This document shows positions 42,409 through 51,441 of a stretch of DNA of 64,000 nucleotides, piece after piece. Source of the DNA: JAIOSF01 sp963677755 (lineage in GTDB: Bacteria; Campylobacterota; Campylobacteria; Campylobacterales; Arcobacteraceae). The notes beneath the pieces are model-generated. The model saw nothing but the letters and a program-made list of their open reading frames with translations, did no database searches and was not told the DNA's origin. The first letter of the stretch is position 1. Each line of letters opens with the position of its first letter. The position numbers and the translations under genes are program-made. The stretch lies in contig OY782506.1 of NCBI GenBank assembly GCA_963677755.1, positions 992,001 through 1,056,000 on the forward strand, read 5' to 3'.

Positions 42409-43242
42409 ATGGAAGAATATAGATTACTCATTGAGACAAGTGACACAAAAGGTTTAGTATATACTATTTCAAAAGTATTATTTGAACACAATTTAAATAT
42501 TGTGAACAACTCAGAGTTTGTTGATAATGAAACGAATGAGTTTTTTATGAGAACTGTTATAACAGGTAGTTTTGATAAAAAAGTTTTAGTAAGTGACTTA
42601 AAAAAAGTACTTCCAAACAATGCGAATATAAAGCTTACTGATAATACTAAAAAAGATATAGTAATACTTGCAACAAAAGAGATGCATTGTTTAGGAGATT
42701 TGCTTATTAAACATATGGCTGGAGAGTTAAATGCAAATATCACTGCTGTAATATCAAACCATGATAGTTTAAAACAACTTGTTGAAAAGTTTGATATACC
42801 ATTTGAATATGTATCACATGAAAACTTAAGTAGAGAAGAGCATGAAGAACTTGTTATAAAAGCAATTAAAAAATATGATTATGAACTTATAGTATTAGCA
42901 AAATATATGAGAATACTTACATCAAATTTTGTGAATACTTTCCCTAAACAAGTATTAAATATACATCATTCATTTTTACCAGCATTTATAGGGGCAAATC
43001 CTTACAAGCAAGCACATAAAAGAGGTGTAAAGATTATTGGGGCAACAAGTCATTGGGTTACAGATGATTTAGATGAAGGTCCAATTATTGCTCAAGATAT
43101 TACAATTATTGACCATACATATTCATGGGAAGATATGAGAGATGCTGGGAGAAATGTAGAAAAAGTTGTATTATCAAATGCTTTAGATTTAGTTTTAAAA
43201 GATAAAGTTTTTGTATATGGAAATAGAACGGTCATCTTATAA
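42409..43242 (+). CDS. purU: Formyltetrahydrofolate deformylase
   Basis: 277 residues, close to E. coli PurU (280). An N-terminal ACT domain (residues 1-80, beginning EEYRLLIETSDTKGLVYTIS) is followed by a formyltransferase fold with the catalytic NIHHSFLPAF and ATSHWVTDDLDEGPII blocks (Asn, His, Asp). It releases formate from 10-formyl-THF, balancing one-carbon pools. The formate it makes could feed the formate dehydrogenases of this genome. It is followed by trmL at 12 nt. Confidence 0.93.
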   Translation: MEEYRLLIETSDTKGLVYTISKVLFEHNLNIVNNSEFVDNETNEFFMRTVITGSFDKKVLVSDLKKVLPNNANIKLTDNTKKDIVILATKEMHCLGDLLIKHMAGELNANITAVISNHDSLKQLVEKFDIPFEYVSHENLSREEHEELVIKAIKKYDYELIVLAKYMRILTSNFVNTFPKQVLNIHHSFLPAFIGANPYKQAHKRGVKIIGATSHWVTDDLDEGPIIAQDITIIDHTYSWEDMRDAGRNVEKVVLSNALDLVLKDKVFVYGNRTVIL

Positions 43243-43254
43243 CGGAGAGGGATA

Positions 43255-43728
43255 ATGGTAAATATAGTATTACTCGAACCAAGAACAAGTGGTAATGTTG
43301 GTACAATAGGAAGAACTGTAGTTGCTTTAGGCGGAGTTTTGCATCTCATTAAACCATATGGTTGGGGTAATGATATAACTGCAAAAGAGGTGAAAAAAGC
43401 AGGGTTAGATTATTGGGACAAGTTAGAGTGGTATCAGTATGAAAATATTGAAGAATTTTGGGAAAAGAATCCACTCTCAAATAGACATTTTTTTGCTACA
43501 ACAAAAACTCAAAAACCATATTTTGAAGCTTCTTATTTACCATATGATTATCTCTATTTTGGACGAGAAGATGCAGGACTTCCTTTAGAATTACTTGAGA
43601 ATAATAGAGATAATTGCGTAAATATTCCCATGACAAATGGAACAAGAAGTATTAATATCGCAAATAGTGTTTCTACTATTGCCTATGATGTAATACGGCA
43701 AAACTATGAAGCTTTTTCAAAACTTTAA
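43255..43728 (+). CDS. trmL: tRNA (cytidine/uridine-34 2'-O)-methyltransferase
   Basis: 157 residues of the SPOUT (trefoil knot) superfamily. VNIVLLEPRTSGNVGTIGRT is the TrmL opening, and YFGREDAGLP and IPMTNGTRSINIANSVSTIAYD form the AdoMet-binding knot. It methylates the wobble ribose of tRNA-Leu. Probably co-transcribed with purU (12 nt) and perhaps with the following regulator (10 nt). Confidence 0.93.
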   Translation: MVNIVLLEPRTSGNVGTIGRTVVALGGVLHLIKPYGWGNDITAKEVKKAGLDYWDKLEWYQYENIEEFWEKNPLSNRHFFATTKTQKPYFEASYLPYDYLYFGREDAGLPLELLENNRDNCVNIPMTNGTRSINIANSVSTIAYDVIRQNYEAFSKL

Positions 43729-43738
43729 GGGATAAATA

Positions 43739-44404
43739 TTGACTACTATATTACTACTAGAAGATGATGAATTATTTAGTCTTTCTTTGATTGATTATTT
43801 AGAGGAGTTTGGAGAGTTCAATGTAACTCATGTAAATAATTCTCAGAAACTTTTAGAACTTACTTATGAAAATAGATATGATTTATATTTACTTGATATA
43901 AATCTACCTGATATAAGTGGTTTGGATTTATTAAAAGAGTTGCGTTCTAGTAGTGATGAAACACCTGCTATTTTTCTTACCTCATATAAAGATAAAGAGA
44001 CTTTAAAAGATGGTTTTCAAAGTGGGGCTGATGATTTTTTAACAAAACCATTTGATATGGATGAATTAGTTTTACGAATTAACTCATTGATCAAAAGATT
44101 TAAAAAACATTCTGTTGTGAGTGTTGGAAATTGTGAATTTAATTTTGATAATAAAACTGTAAAAAAAGATGGAACTATTGTGAAGTTTAGTTTGAAAGCT
44201 TTAAATTTATTTGAACTATTTTATCAAAATAATCATTCAATAGTATCAAAAGAGATGATTATAAATAAACTTTGGAATGTAAACGAAGAGTATAGTGAAG
44301 GGTCAATTCGTGTTTATGTAAATAATATTAAAAAATTATTTGACAAAGAAGATATATTTAATATATCAAATTTAAAAAATATTGGATACAAGATTGAATA
44401 TTAA
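43739..44404 (+). CDS. OmpR-family response regulator
   Basis: 221 residues, starting with TTG 43739 behind AAGGGAT. Receiver residues 1-115: acidic pocket EDDE, phospho-acceptor Asp in YLLDINLPDISG, and KPFD lysine. A winged-helix DNA-binding domain follows (FSLKALNLFELFYQNNHSIVSKEMIINKLW...SIRVYVNNIKKLF). It overlaps the next gene, its sensor kinase, by 23 nt. The target genes are unknown. Confidence 0.92.
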   Translation: MTTILLLEDDELFSLSLIDYLEEFGEFNVTHVNNSQKLLELTYENRYDLYLLDINLPDISGLDLLKELRSSSDETPAIFLTSYKDKETLKDGFQSGADDFLTKPFDMDELVLRINSLIKRFKKHSVVSVGNCEFNFDNKTVKKDGTIVKFSLKALNLFELFYQNNHSIVSKEMIINKLWNVNEEYSEGSIRVYVNNIKKLFDKEDIFNISNLKNIGYKIEY

Positions 44405-45257
44405 ACAAAGGGATTTTTTAATATCAAATACAATAGTTGTTGTATTTACAGTATTACTAACTTTGATAATCTATAATTTTTTAACAGTAAAGTTTGGTTT
44501 TAATCAGGAAACTTTTTATCCTATAACTTTTGTATTACTTTTGTTTGCTTCCATTTTTTACTATTTTTTAAGTAAGTCACTTTTGCACCCATTATTTAAA
44601 AGTGAAAAAGATATACAAAATCTTATAAAAGAAACACTCCATGAGATAAATACTCCAGTTGCAACTATTAAAATGAATACAAAAATATTGCAAAAAAAAG
44701 AGGAAGATAGTAAAAATAGAGACAGATTACATAGAATAGAGCAGTCTTGTGATAATCTCTTAGAACTCTATAAACAAATGGAATACTCACTTAAAGAAAA
44801 GATTGATAATATTACTGTTGAGAGTTTTGATATTGATGAAGTTGTGACAAAATCTATTGATAAATTTGTTGATATAAAAAAAGATATTCACATAAATTAT
44901 AAACCACAATCACTTATGATAGAAACAGATAAAAATGGTTTTGAAAAAGTAATAGATAACCTTATCTCAAATGGGATCAAATATAATAAAACAAATGGTC
45001 ATATAAATATAGTTTTAGAAAATAATATTTTAAAAATAAGTGATACAGGAATAGGGATAGATACAAAAAATCTTTTTCATGTTTTTGATAAATACTACCA
45101 AGAAGATAGTTTACATAGCGGAATAGGGCTAGGACTTAATATAGTGAAATCCTATTGTGATAAATACAAAATAGATTTAAAAATAGATTCTCAAAAAGAT
45201 ATAGGTAGTGAGTTTAGTTTAAATTTAAAAGGGATAATTTGGCAAACAAACAAATAG
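44382..45257 (+). CDS. Sensor histidine kinase
   Basis: 291 residues with two transmembrane segments (about 15-35 and 43-64) and almost no periplasmic loop, so it probably senses in the membrane. H-box ETLHEINTPVATIKMN, N-box DNLISNGIKYNK, G-boxes DTGIGI and GIGLGLNIV are intact. The start is uncertain: TTG 44382 or TTG 44394, both inside the regulator gene and neither with a clear ribosome site. Its last codons overlap the start of the next gene by 19 nt inside the repeat at 45240-45258. Confidence 0.88.
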   Translation: MDTRLNIKQRDFLISNTIVVVFTVLLTLIIYNFLTVKFGFNQETFYPITFVLLLFASIFYYFLSKSLLHPLFKSEKDIQNLIKETLHEINTPVATIKMNTKILQKKEEDSKNRDRLHRIEQSCDNLLELYKQMEYSLKEKIDNITVESFDIDEVVTKSIDKFVDIKKDIHINYKPQSLMIETDKNGFEKVIDNLISNGIKYNKTNGHINIVLENNILKISDTGIGIDTKNLFHVFDKYYQEDSLHSGIGLGLNIVKSYCDKYKIDLKIDSQKDIGSEFSLNLKGIIWQTNK

Positions 45258-46339
45258 ATACAACTCTTGATCGTTTAACAAAGAAAATAGGTAATATACA
45301 TCAAACTATTCAACAAGATGTGATTAAAAGTGTAAGTAGTGGACTTACTTTACGAAACTGGATTATTGGGTATTATATTGTTGAATATGAACAAAATGGT
45401 GTTGATATCTCAAATTATGGTGATAAAGTGATTTCAACTTTAGCATTAAAACTAGCTCATATTAAAGGTATGTCTCAAACAAATCTAAAACTATATAGAC
45501 AATTTTATTTAAACTATAAACAAATTGGTCAGTCACTGCCTGACCAAATTAAAATAGCTAATCTAAAGATTAGTCAGACAGTGACTGACCAATCTTTACA
45601 AGTACCTGTAGATAAACTTTTAAGAACTTTTAGTTTTACACATTTTGTAGAATTAATCAAATTAGATGACAATATTAAAAGACTTTTTTACGAGGTTGAA
45701 GCTATCAAAGGAAATTGGAGTGTACGAGAGTTAAAACGACAGATTAACTCACAAACTTTTGAAAGAGTGGGGTTATCAAAAGATAAAAAAGAATTAATAG
45801 AGTCTTTAAATACAAATTCAGATAAGTTCTTACCAGAACAGATTATCAAAGACCCTTATATATTGGAATTTACTGGCTTAGAACAAAAGATAAAATATAG
45901 TGAAAATGACCTAGAAAGTTCACTTTTAAATCATATACAAGATTTCTTATTAGAGCTTGGAAATGGTTTTTGTTTTGAAGCTAGACAAAAAAGAATCTCA
46001 ATAGATAATGAACATGACAAAATAGATTTAGTGTTTTATCACAGAATTTTAAAATGTCATGTTTTAATTGATTTAAAAATAAGAGAGTTTAGTCATGCCG
46101 ATGTGGGGCAAATGAATTTTTATTTAAATTACTATAAAAATGAGATAAATGACACAAATGATAATCCTCCAATAGGTTTAATTCTATGTGCAAATAAAAA
46201 CCATACAAAAGTAGAATACGCTATAGCAGGACTAGATAACAATCTTTTTGTATCAAAATATAAGATAAATCTACCATCTATACAAGAGATAGAAGATTTT
46301 ATAGAAGATGAACTCGAAAATTTTGGAGAAAAAATATAA
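45239..46339 (+). CDS. DUF1016 / YhcG-family protein (PD-(D/E)XK nuclease domain)
   Basis: 366 residues, the usual length. The N-terminal DUF1016 domain (TLRNWIIGYYIVEYEQ, LKLYRQFYLNY, FSFTHFVELIKLDD, GNWSVRELKRQI) precedes a nuclease-fold C-terminus (LLNHIQDFLLELGNGFCFEARQKRI, KIDLVFYHRILKCHVLIDLKI). The family occurs near mobile elements and defence loci; the role is not settled. It uses TTG 45239 and overlaps the kinase gene by 19 nt. The first codons lie in a 19-bp repeat that recurs at the start of the next gene, and the gene plus stop is exactly the repeat period, 1101 bp, so it looks inserted. Confidence 0.85.
   Translation: MANKQIDTTLDRLTKKIGNIHQTIQQDVIKSVSSGLTLRNWIIGYYIVEYEQNGVDISNYGDKVISTLALKLAHIKGMSQTNLKLYRQFYLNYKQIGQSLPDQIKIANLKISQTVTDQSLQVPVDKLLRTFSFTHFVELIKLDDNIKRLFYEVEAIKGNWSVRELKRQINSQTFERVGLSKDKKELIESLNTNSDKFLPEQIIKDPYILEFTGLEQKIKYSENDLESSLLNHIQDFLLELGNGFCFEARQKRISIDNEHDKIDLVFYHRILKCHVLIDLKIREFSHADVGQMNFYLNYYKNEINDTNDNPPIGLILCANKNHTKVEYAIAGLDNNLFVSKYKINLPSIQEIEDFIEDELENFGEKI
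45240..45258 (+). repeat. 19-bp direct repeat, left copy
   Basis: TGGCAAACAAACAAATAGA. Matches 46341-46359 with one mismatch (A to G at position 7). It contains both the end and stop of the kinase gene and the start codons of the DUF1016 gene. Confidence 0.8.
45524..45593. repeat. Intragenic 15-bp inverted repeat within the DUF1016 gene
   Basis: ATTGGTCAGTCACTG (45524-45538) and CAGTGACTGACCAAT (45579-45593) are perfect complements. Between them lie CTAATCT/AGATTAG (45558-45564, 45567-45573), and a competing CTGACCAA at 45540-45547 that can also pair with the left arm. The segment encodes the polar linker GQSLPDQIKIANLKISQTVT, which lies between family-conserved blocks. Confidence 0.75.
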
Positions 46340-47077
46340 ATGGCAAGCAAACAAATAGAGTATTACGATAAGAATTTTTTAATTAATTATGAAATAAAAA
46401 ATAATGAGAAAACAAATGTGATAGTTTTTCTTCATGGTTGGGGAAGTAATAAAGAGGTTATGAAAAAAGGGTTTGAAGATAAACTCAAAGGTTTTAAACA
46501 TATCTATATAGATATGCCAGGGTTTGGAAAAACTGAAAGCAATTATACACTTACAACAAAAGATTATGCAAATATAATGGAGATATTTTTAAATAGTGTT
46601 GTATCAAAAGAGCAAAAAGAGAATATCACAATAGTAGGGCACTCTTTTGGTGGAAAGGTTGCTACATATCTAAAGCCAAAAACTCTTGTACTTTTAAGCA
46701 CGGCAGGTATCTTAGAGACAAAATCAGCAAAAACACTTCTTACAATTCGTATGGCAAAAATATTTAATAAATTTGGATTACAAAAAGTCAATAAACTTTT
46801 AAGAAGTAAAGATGTTGATAATATGACTCAAAATATGTATGAAACATTTAAAAATGTAGTTGATGAAGATTTTAGTAGTGTTTTTAAAGAGTATATAGGA
46901 GATACTTTAATATTTTGGGGAGATACAGATACAGCAACTTCAATAGAATCAGGAAAAACTATACATTCTCTTATAAAAGATAGTATTTTTAAATCATATC
47001 CTAGTGATCATTATTTCTTTTTAAAGTATAGTGATGATGTTTGTAAGACAATGGAAAATAAGCTTAATATTATCTAG
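46340..47077 (+). CDS. Alpha/beta-hydrolase fold protein
   Basis: 245 residues. VIVFLHGWGSNKEVM is the oxyanion-hole strand (HGWG), IVGHSFGGKVAT carries the nucleophile Ser in GHSFGG, and the catalytic Asp and His lie near GDTDTAT and SDHYFFL. Substrate unknown; homologues in this phylum sit near peptidoglycan genes. It begins with the second copy of the 19-bp repeat, so before DUF1016 was inserted it may have started by overlapping the sensor kinase gene. Confidence 0.85.
   Translation: MASKQIEYYDKNFLINYEIKNNEKTNVIVFLHGWGSNKEVMKKGFEDKLKGFKHIYIDMPGFGKTESNYTLTTKDYANIMEIFLNSVVSKEQKENITIVGHSFGGKVATYLKPKTLVLLSTAGILETKSAKTLLTIRMAKIFNKFGLQKVNKLLRSKDVDNMTQNMYETFKNVVDEDFSSVFKEYIGDTLIFWGDTDTATSIESGKTIHSLIKDSIFKSYPSDHYFFLKYSDDVCKTMENKLNII
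46341..46359 (+). repeat. 19-bp direct repeat, right copy
   Basis: TGGCAAGCAAACAAATAGA, one base different from 45240-45258. It forms the first codons of the hydrolase gene. Confidence 0.8.
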
Positions 47078-47084
47078 TCTTAGC

Positions 47085-48383
47085 CTATTGTGTTAGGATA
47101 GTTATAGATTTAATACGACTTAAAATTGAGTATTCATCAGAAAAGTTTTTTAACTCTTTTCCAGGTATTAGAGTAGTTACCACAGCTTTTCCTATAATAT
47201 CTCTTCCATATTCTCCATTTGAATCAATAGTTTTTATACCCCACATGTTATGAAATATTAAAGGCTCACCATCTTTAACCCCAATATAGATTACAATATG
47301 ACCAGATAGATATATCAATGTTTGGAAAGGTATTCCATGTTGTATAATAAACTCTTTTTTTTTATCATTATCAAAACTACTTAGATCAATTGATTTTCCA
47401 TCCATTTTTTGCATACCAGAGTTTCTTTGTAAAAATATCCCAAAAGGTGTATAAAAATCTTTTGTCATCAAAGAACAGTCTCTATTTTCAAGTAGTCCTC
47501 CCCATCCATATCTTTGACCAATAAGTTCCATGCTCACTTTTTTAATATTTTCCAAACTAAATTCTAGCCCTAGCTTTTTAAAATAATTATTTGGATCAAT
47601 TACTCTAATAAAAGCATTGTTTTTATAGTCTTTAGAGGCTATGATGAAACCTTTTTTTGCTTTAGGAAAGAGTGTTCCTAAATCGACACTTTTCAGTGGA
47701 TAACCATTTTTATAAATAGTTGTATTATCTTTGAGGTTGATATAATAGTTGTTATTTTCAAAAATTTTGATAAATTTATTGTTTACATAAGCTATATCAG
47801 CTACTTTTATCCATCCACTAGCCACACTTGATTCCACGAAAGCCCATAATCTATTTTTTGACAAGTGAGATACAAAAAGGGGAGTATTTATCTTGATACT
47901 CGAGTTTTCATTGTAATCAAATGGAAAACCTTCTCCTGCTTGTTTAGGGTCATAAAAAAATTTACTTCTAGTTGGAAAAACTCTTAGATGTGAATTATTA
48001 ATAGTGATAGCTTTTTTTCTTAATGTGTCAAAATTGGTAAAATTTGCATCATCAATGATGGTGTCAAACCATTCTTTAGAGATAGGTGTTAGGTTTTCTG
48101 AAAAAACCTCTTTTTCTCTATATATATTTCCCCATGTTGCTTCTTTGTGACTTAATGTAAATTTATTTATATGCCATGGATAAAAGTATTTATTTTGAAA
48201 ATCTTTTATAAAATTAAGTTGTTGCTTTTTTGGTATAGGTTTTAAATCTTTTACATAAAGATAAGGCTTTTGTTTGATATTTTCTAGGTCGTTTATTGTT
48301 GCAGTTTCTACTTCTTGTTTCACACAACCTGTGGTAAGTATGATTGTAGTTACTAATGTAATTAAGGTTTTGATTTTATTCAT
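47085..48383 (-). CDS. Lipoprotein with SH3-like domains and C40 (NlpC/P60) peptidase domain
   Basis: 432 residues. The N-terminus ends in a lipobox (TTGC, Cys20), so it is lipid-anchored. Residues about 115-270 resemble paired SH3b modules (LRVFPTRSKFFYD, LWAFVESSVASGWIKVADIAYV). The C-terminal peptidase has ENRDCSLMTKDFYTPFG with the catalytic Cys and LSGHIVIYIG with the His. Such proteins cut peptidoglycan stem peptides. It converges on the hydrolase gene with 7 nt between. Confidence 0.87.
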   Translation of the reverse strand: MNKIKTLITLVTTIILTTGCVKQEVETATINDLENIKQKPYLYVKDLKPIPKKQQLNFIKDFQNKYFYPWHINKFTLSHKEATWGNIYREKEVFSENLTPISKEWFDTIIDDANFTNFDTLRKKAITINNSHLRVFPTRSKFFYDPKQAGEGFPFDYNENSSIKINTPLFVSHLSKNRLWAFVESSVASGWIKVADIAYVNNKFIKIFENNNYYINLKDNTTIYKNGYPLKSVDLGTLFPKAKKGFIIASKDYKNNAFIRVIDPNNYFKKLGLEFSLENIKKVSMELIGQRYGWGGLLENRDCSLMTKDFYTPFGIFLQRNSGMQKMDGKSIDLSSFDNDKKKEFIIQHGIPFQTLIYLSGHIVIYIGVKDGEPLIFHNMWGIKTIDSNGEYGRDIIGKAVVTTLIPGKELKNFSDEYSILSRIKSITILTQ

Positions 48384-48431
48384 TGTGTATTTTATCTTAC
48401 TTTGGTAAAACTAATTTGAAAATATTAAAAA

Positions 48432-48878
48432 TTAATGTACAAATTCTTGAAAAAATTGTTTTATATCTTCATCTGTATTGTGATCTCTTTCTCTTATTTT
48501 ATGAATCTTTTTATATAAAATATACTTCTCAATGATATTTAAATCTAATATTTTATGATAAATAGAGAGTATCATATCACTATTTGTAGGGATATTCCCA
48601 TGCTCTTTTTCGATAAATAATTTATGAAAGTTCTTCACTTCATCCATAGAGATAAGTTTTATAGTGGAGTTTATAAGAAAATTAATCTCTTGAATTGTGA
48701 AACCTTTTTGGATAGATTTTGAGTATTCACTTAAAAGGATATTTATCTCGTTGTTTCGCTCTTTGTTATAGTCACCATTTTGTAAATATTTATAAAGCTT
48801 TGGTTTTGTTTTTTGCCAATTGTATAAAGTATTGACTTGTACTTCAAAATAGTTACTAATCTCTTTGTTTGTTAGCAT
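48432..48878 (-). CDS. Conserved hypothetical protein with N-terminal HTH
   Basis: 148 residues. The first 35 (LTNKEISNYFEVQVNTLYNWQKTKPKLY) look like a helix-turn-helix that binds DNA; the rest is helical and charged without a known domain. No signal or membrane segment. It lies between the C40 peptidase gene and the thioesterase gene on the same strand, 9 nt downstream of the thioesterase gene, so it may be the last gene of the iorA-led operon. A regulator for that operon is possible but unproven. Confidence 0.65.
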   Translation of the reverse strand: MLTNKEISNYFEVQVNTLYNWQKTKPKLYKYLQNGDYNKERNNEINILLSEYSKSIQKGFTIQEINFLINSTIKLISMDEVKNFHKLFIEKEHGNIPTNSDMILSIYHKILDLNIIEKYILYKKIHKIRERDHNTDEDIKQFFQEFVH

Positions 48879-48887
48879 ATTAGTTTA

Positions 48888-49286
48888 TTAATTTCTTTCA
48901 TCAATGATAGCATAGGTACCAGTTGCATATGCTACAAGTGTTTCATGTGAAAATATCTCAATAGTAGCAAAAGCTGTTCTTTTTGTTTTATTTATTACTT
49001 TTGCTTCAGCTCTTAGAGTTTTTCCATTGGCTGGTTTCAGATAGTTTATTTTTATTTCTATAGTAACACTTGTATATCCAGAGTCAAGTTGTGATATCAC
49101 AGCATACCATCCTGTATGATCTGCTAAAGTAGCAATAGCTCCACCGTGAACAACACCCATGTGTTGTTGATGGTGAGGTTTTACTTCAAAAGCCAATTGT
49201 GCATAGCCATCATCTAAATCCAAAAGTTTCGCACCTATAAAATTTAAAAAGCCTATGTCACTTTTGATGATCTCATCATGGTTCAC
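48888..49286 (-). CDS. PaaI-type hotdog-fold thioesterase (1)
   Basis: 132 residues. HMGVVHGGAIATLADHTGWYAV is the HGG-A-x-x-LAD active-site signature of PaaI thioesterases, which hydrolyse aryl- or hydroxyphenylacetyl-CoA. It abuts the ACT-domain gene and belongs to the iorAB-paaK operon. A second, less similar thioesterase sits at 51022. Confidence 0.88.
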   Translation of the reverse strand: MNHDEIIKSDIGFLNFIGAKLLDLDDGYAQLAFEVKPHHQQHMGVVHGGAIATLADHTGWYAVISQLDSGYTSVTIEIKINYLKPANGKTLRAEAKVINKTKRTAFATIEIFSHETLVAYATGTYAIIDERN

Positions 49287-49706
49287 TTAGATTTCCTTTA
49301 AAATATTAATATTATTTTTTTGAAGTATATCTATTACTTGATTAAAGTTATTTGGATTTACTTTGAATATAAAAGCTCCATTGTGGTTGTTACTTATTGT
49401 GTATGTATATTCTATATTAATATTATTTGATGAAAGTAGAGTTACAACTTCATTGAAGCTTCCTACATGGTCATCAATTGCAACTGCAAAAACATCACTT
49501 ATTTTTAGTGATATACCAGCATCATCTAAAACTTTTTTTGCTTTTTGTTCATCATCTACAATAACTCTTAAGATACCAAAATCATTTGAATCAATTAAAT
49601 TGATAGATTTAATCGAAAGGTTATTCTGTGATAAGATAGTTGTTACATCTGTTATTTGACCTGTTTTATTTTCAACAAATATTGAGAGTTGTTTTATTCT
49701 ATACAT
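49287..49706 (-). CDS. ACT-domain protein next to phenylacetate-CoA ligase
   Basis: 139 residues, two tandem ACT domains (IKQLSIFVENKTGQITDVTTIL and DHVGSFNEVVTLLSSNNINIEYTYTI). ACT domains bind amino acids or related ligands. The same pairing of a tandem-ACT protein with PaaK and IorAB occurs in many anaerobes, so it probably senses an aromatic amino acid in this pathway. It overlaps the paaK stop by 1 nt. Confidence 0.87.
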   Translation of the reverse strand: MYRIKQLSIFVENKTGQITDVTTILSQNNLSIKSINLIDSNDFGILRVIVDDEQKAKKVLDDAGISLKISDVFAVAIDDHVGSFNEVVTLLSSNNINIEYTYTISNNHNGAFIFKVNPNNFNQVIDILQKNNINILKEI

Positions 49707-51004
49707 TAATCTTTCCTTTTATCTATTATTCTTACAGCTTTTCCTTCACTTCTTGCTAAACTTCTTGGTTGTACAAGTATTACATTTGCATTGATATAAA
49801 GGTTATTTAAAAGTGCACTTTGTATATTTTTCTTTATAATTGCCATTTCACCTAAACTATCACTCATAATATCATCACTTACTTCAACATGAATCTCTAG
49901 CTTATCTAAGTGACCTTTTTTCTCTGCAATTATTTGGTAGTTGAGTGTTACACCCTCTGTATTTGCAATCACATGTTCTATTTGAGATGGATATACATTT
50001 ACCCCACTAATAATAAGCATATCATCAGCACGCCCCACAATTGATTCCATTCTTAACATTGTTCTTCCACATTTACAAGGCTCTTTTGTAATAGAAGTAA
50101 TATCTCCAGTTCTATATCTTAAAAGTGGTAATGCTTGTTTTGTAAGTGGAGTGATAACTAATTCTCCTCTCTCACCTTCTGGTTTTACTTCACCAGTTTG
50201 TGAGTCTATAATCTCAAAATAAAAATGATCTTCAAAAACATGTAAAAGCTCAGACTCTTTACAACTACATGCAACACCTGGTCCTATAATCTCACTAAGT
50301 CCATACACCTCATGATAATCTATCCCCCAAGCTTCACTTACCTCTTTTTTTAATCCACTACTTGTAGGTTCTGCTCCAAAAATACCAGCTTTGAGCTTAT
50401 AATCTTTAAGATAGTTTGAACCAGTTTTTTTAGCAACTTCAGCCATATGAAGAGAAAAAGTAGGGGTTGCAGCTAAGATTGTTGCTCCAAAGTCACGCAT
50501 AAGCATAAGTTGTCTCTCTGTCATACCACCACTTGCAGGGATAATAGTAGCACCTATTTTTTCAGCACCATTATGAAACCCTAAACCACCAGTAAATAAG
50601 CCATAACCATACCCATTGTGTACAATATCTTCACTAGTTGCACCTGCCATAGTAAAAACTCTAGCCATCACTTCATCCCATACATCCATATCAGCTTTTG
50701 TATATCCTACAACTGTTGGTTTTCCTGTAGTTCCACTTGAGCTATGAACTCTTACAACTTCATTCATAGGAACAGTAAATAATCCAAATGGATAGTGTGC
50801 TCTTAGATCTTTTTTTGTTGTAAATGGTAGTTTACTAATATCATCTAATGATGTAATATCTTCTGGTTTTAAACCTATCTCATCAAATTTTTCTTTGTAA
50901 AATGGTGTAAGTGAATATACCCTTTCAACTGTATCTTTTAATCTAGATAGTTGTACTTTTTCAATATCTTCTCTTCTTGCGCTTTCTATTTTATTCCAAG
51001 TCAT
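49706..51004 (-). CDS. paaK: Phenylacetate-CoA ligase
   Basis: 432 residues of the adenylate-forming family. RVHSSSGTTGKPTVVGYTK is the AMP-binding P-loop; YGLSEIIGPGVACSC and RYRTGDITSIT are PaaK-type motifs. It can make aryl-acetyl-CoA from the free acid, or run in reverse with PPi to save ATP from the CoA ester made by IorAB. Lies 17 nt after the thioesterase gene and next to the ACT gene. Confidence 0.93.
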   Translation of the reverse strand: MTWNKIESARREDIEKVQLSRLKDTVERVYSLTPFYKEKFDEIGLKPEDITSLDDISKLPFTTKKDLRAHYPFGLFTVPMNEVVRVHSSSGTTGKPTVVGYTKADMDVWDEVMARVFTMAGATSEDIVHNGYGYGLFTGGLGFHNGAEKIGATIIPASGGMTERQLMLMRDFGATILAATPTFSLHMAEVAKKTGSNYLKDYKLKAGIFGAEPTSSGLKKEVSEAWGIDYHEVYGLSEIIGPGVACSCKESELLHVFEDHFYFEIIDSQTGEVKPEGERGELVITPLTKQALPLLRYRTGDITSITKEPCKCGRTMLRMESIVGRADDMLIISGVNVYPSQIEHVIANTEGVTLNYQIIAEKKGHLDKLEIHVEVSDDIMSDSLGEMAIIKKNIQSALLNNLYINANVILVQPRSLARSEGKAVRIIDKRKD

Positions 51005-51021
51005 TCCACTTTTCCCCTTTA

Positions 51022-51441
51022 TTAAGTGATTATATTTTTCTCTTTTTTATAAACCATACCTTGCATTATTGCAACTGTTTTATCTTCTTGATTTGTTATG
51101 GTTATTGTATAGCTTGCTAATTTATGGTTTTTATCAATCTCTTGTGTTGTAGCATAGAGTATCTCATCTTTTTTTGCACTATTTAAAAAAGAGATTGAAG
51201 TATTAATTCCAAGTGCCATTTGCCCATAAGAGTTAGAGGCAATAGCAAAAGCAAAATCAGCTAGTGAAAATATCGCTCCACCATGACATACATCAGCACC
51301 ATTAAGATGGCATTCTTCAACTTTCATAGAAGTTTTTGCATACCCATCATCTATCTCTTCTATTTTGATACCATTTGCTTTTGCAAATCTATCTTGAGTT
51401 GCAAAAAACTTTTCGATTGAAAGCTTATTTTCCTGCGTCAA
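51022..51441 (-). CDS. PaaI-type hotdog-fold thioesterase (2)
   Basis: 139 residues with GADVCHGGAIFSLADFAFAIA, the PaaI-type active site. Its start overlaps the end of iorB by 17 nt, so the two are translationally coupled. Two thioesterases in one operon suggest hydrolysis of different acyl-CoA esters or recycling of CoA. Confidence 0.88.
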   Translation of the reverse strand: MTQENKLSIEKFFATQDRFAKANGIKIEEIDDGYAKTSMKVEECHLNGADVCHGGAIFSLADFAFAIASNSYGQMALGINTSISFLNSAKKDEILYATTQEIDKNHKLASYTITITNQEDKTVAIMQGMVYKKEKNIIT

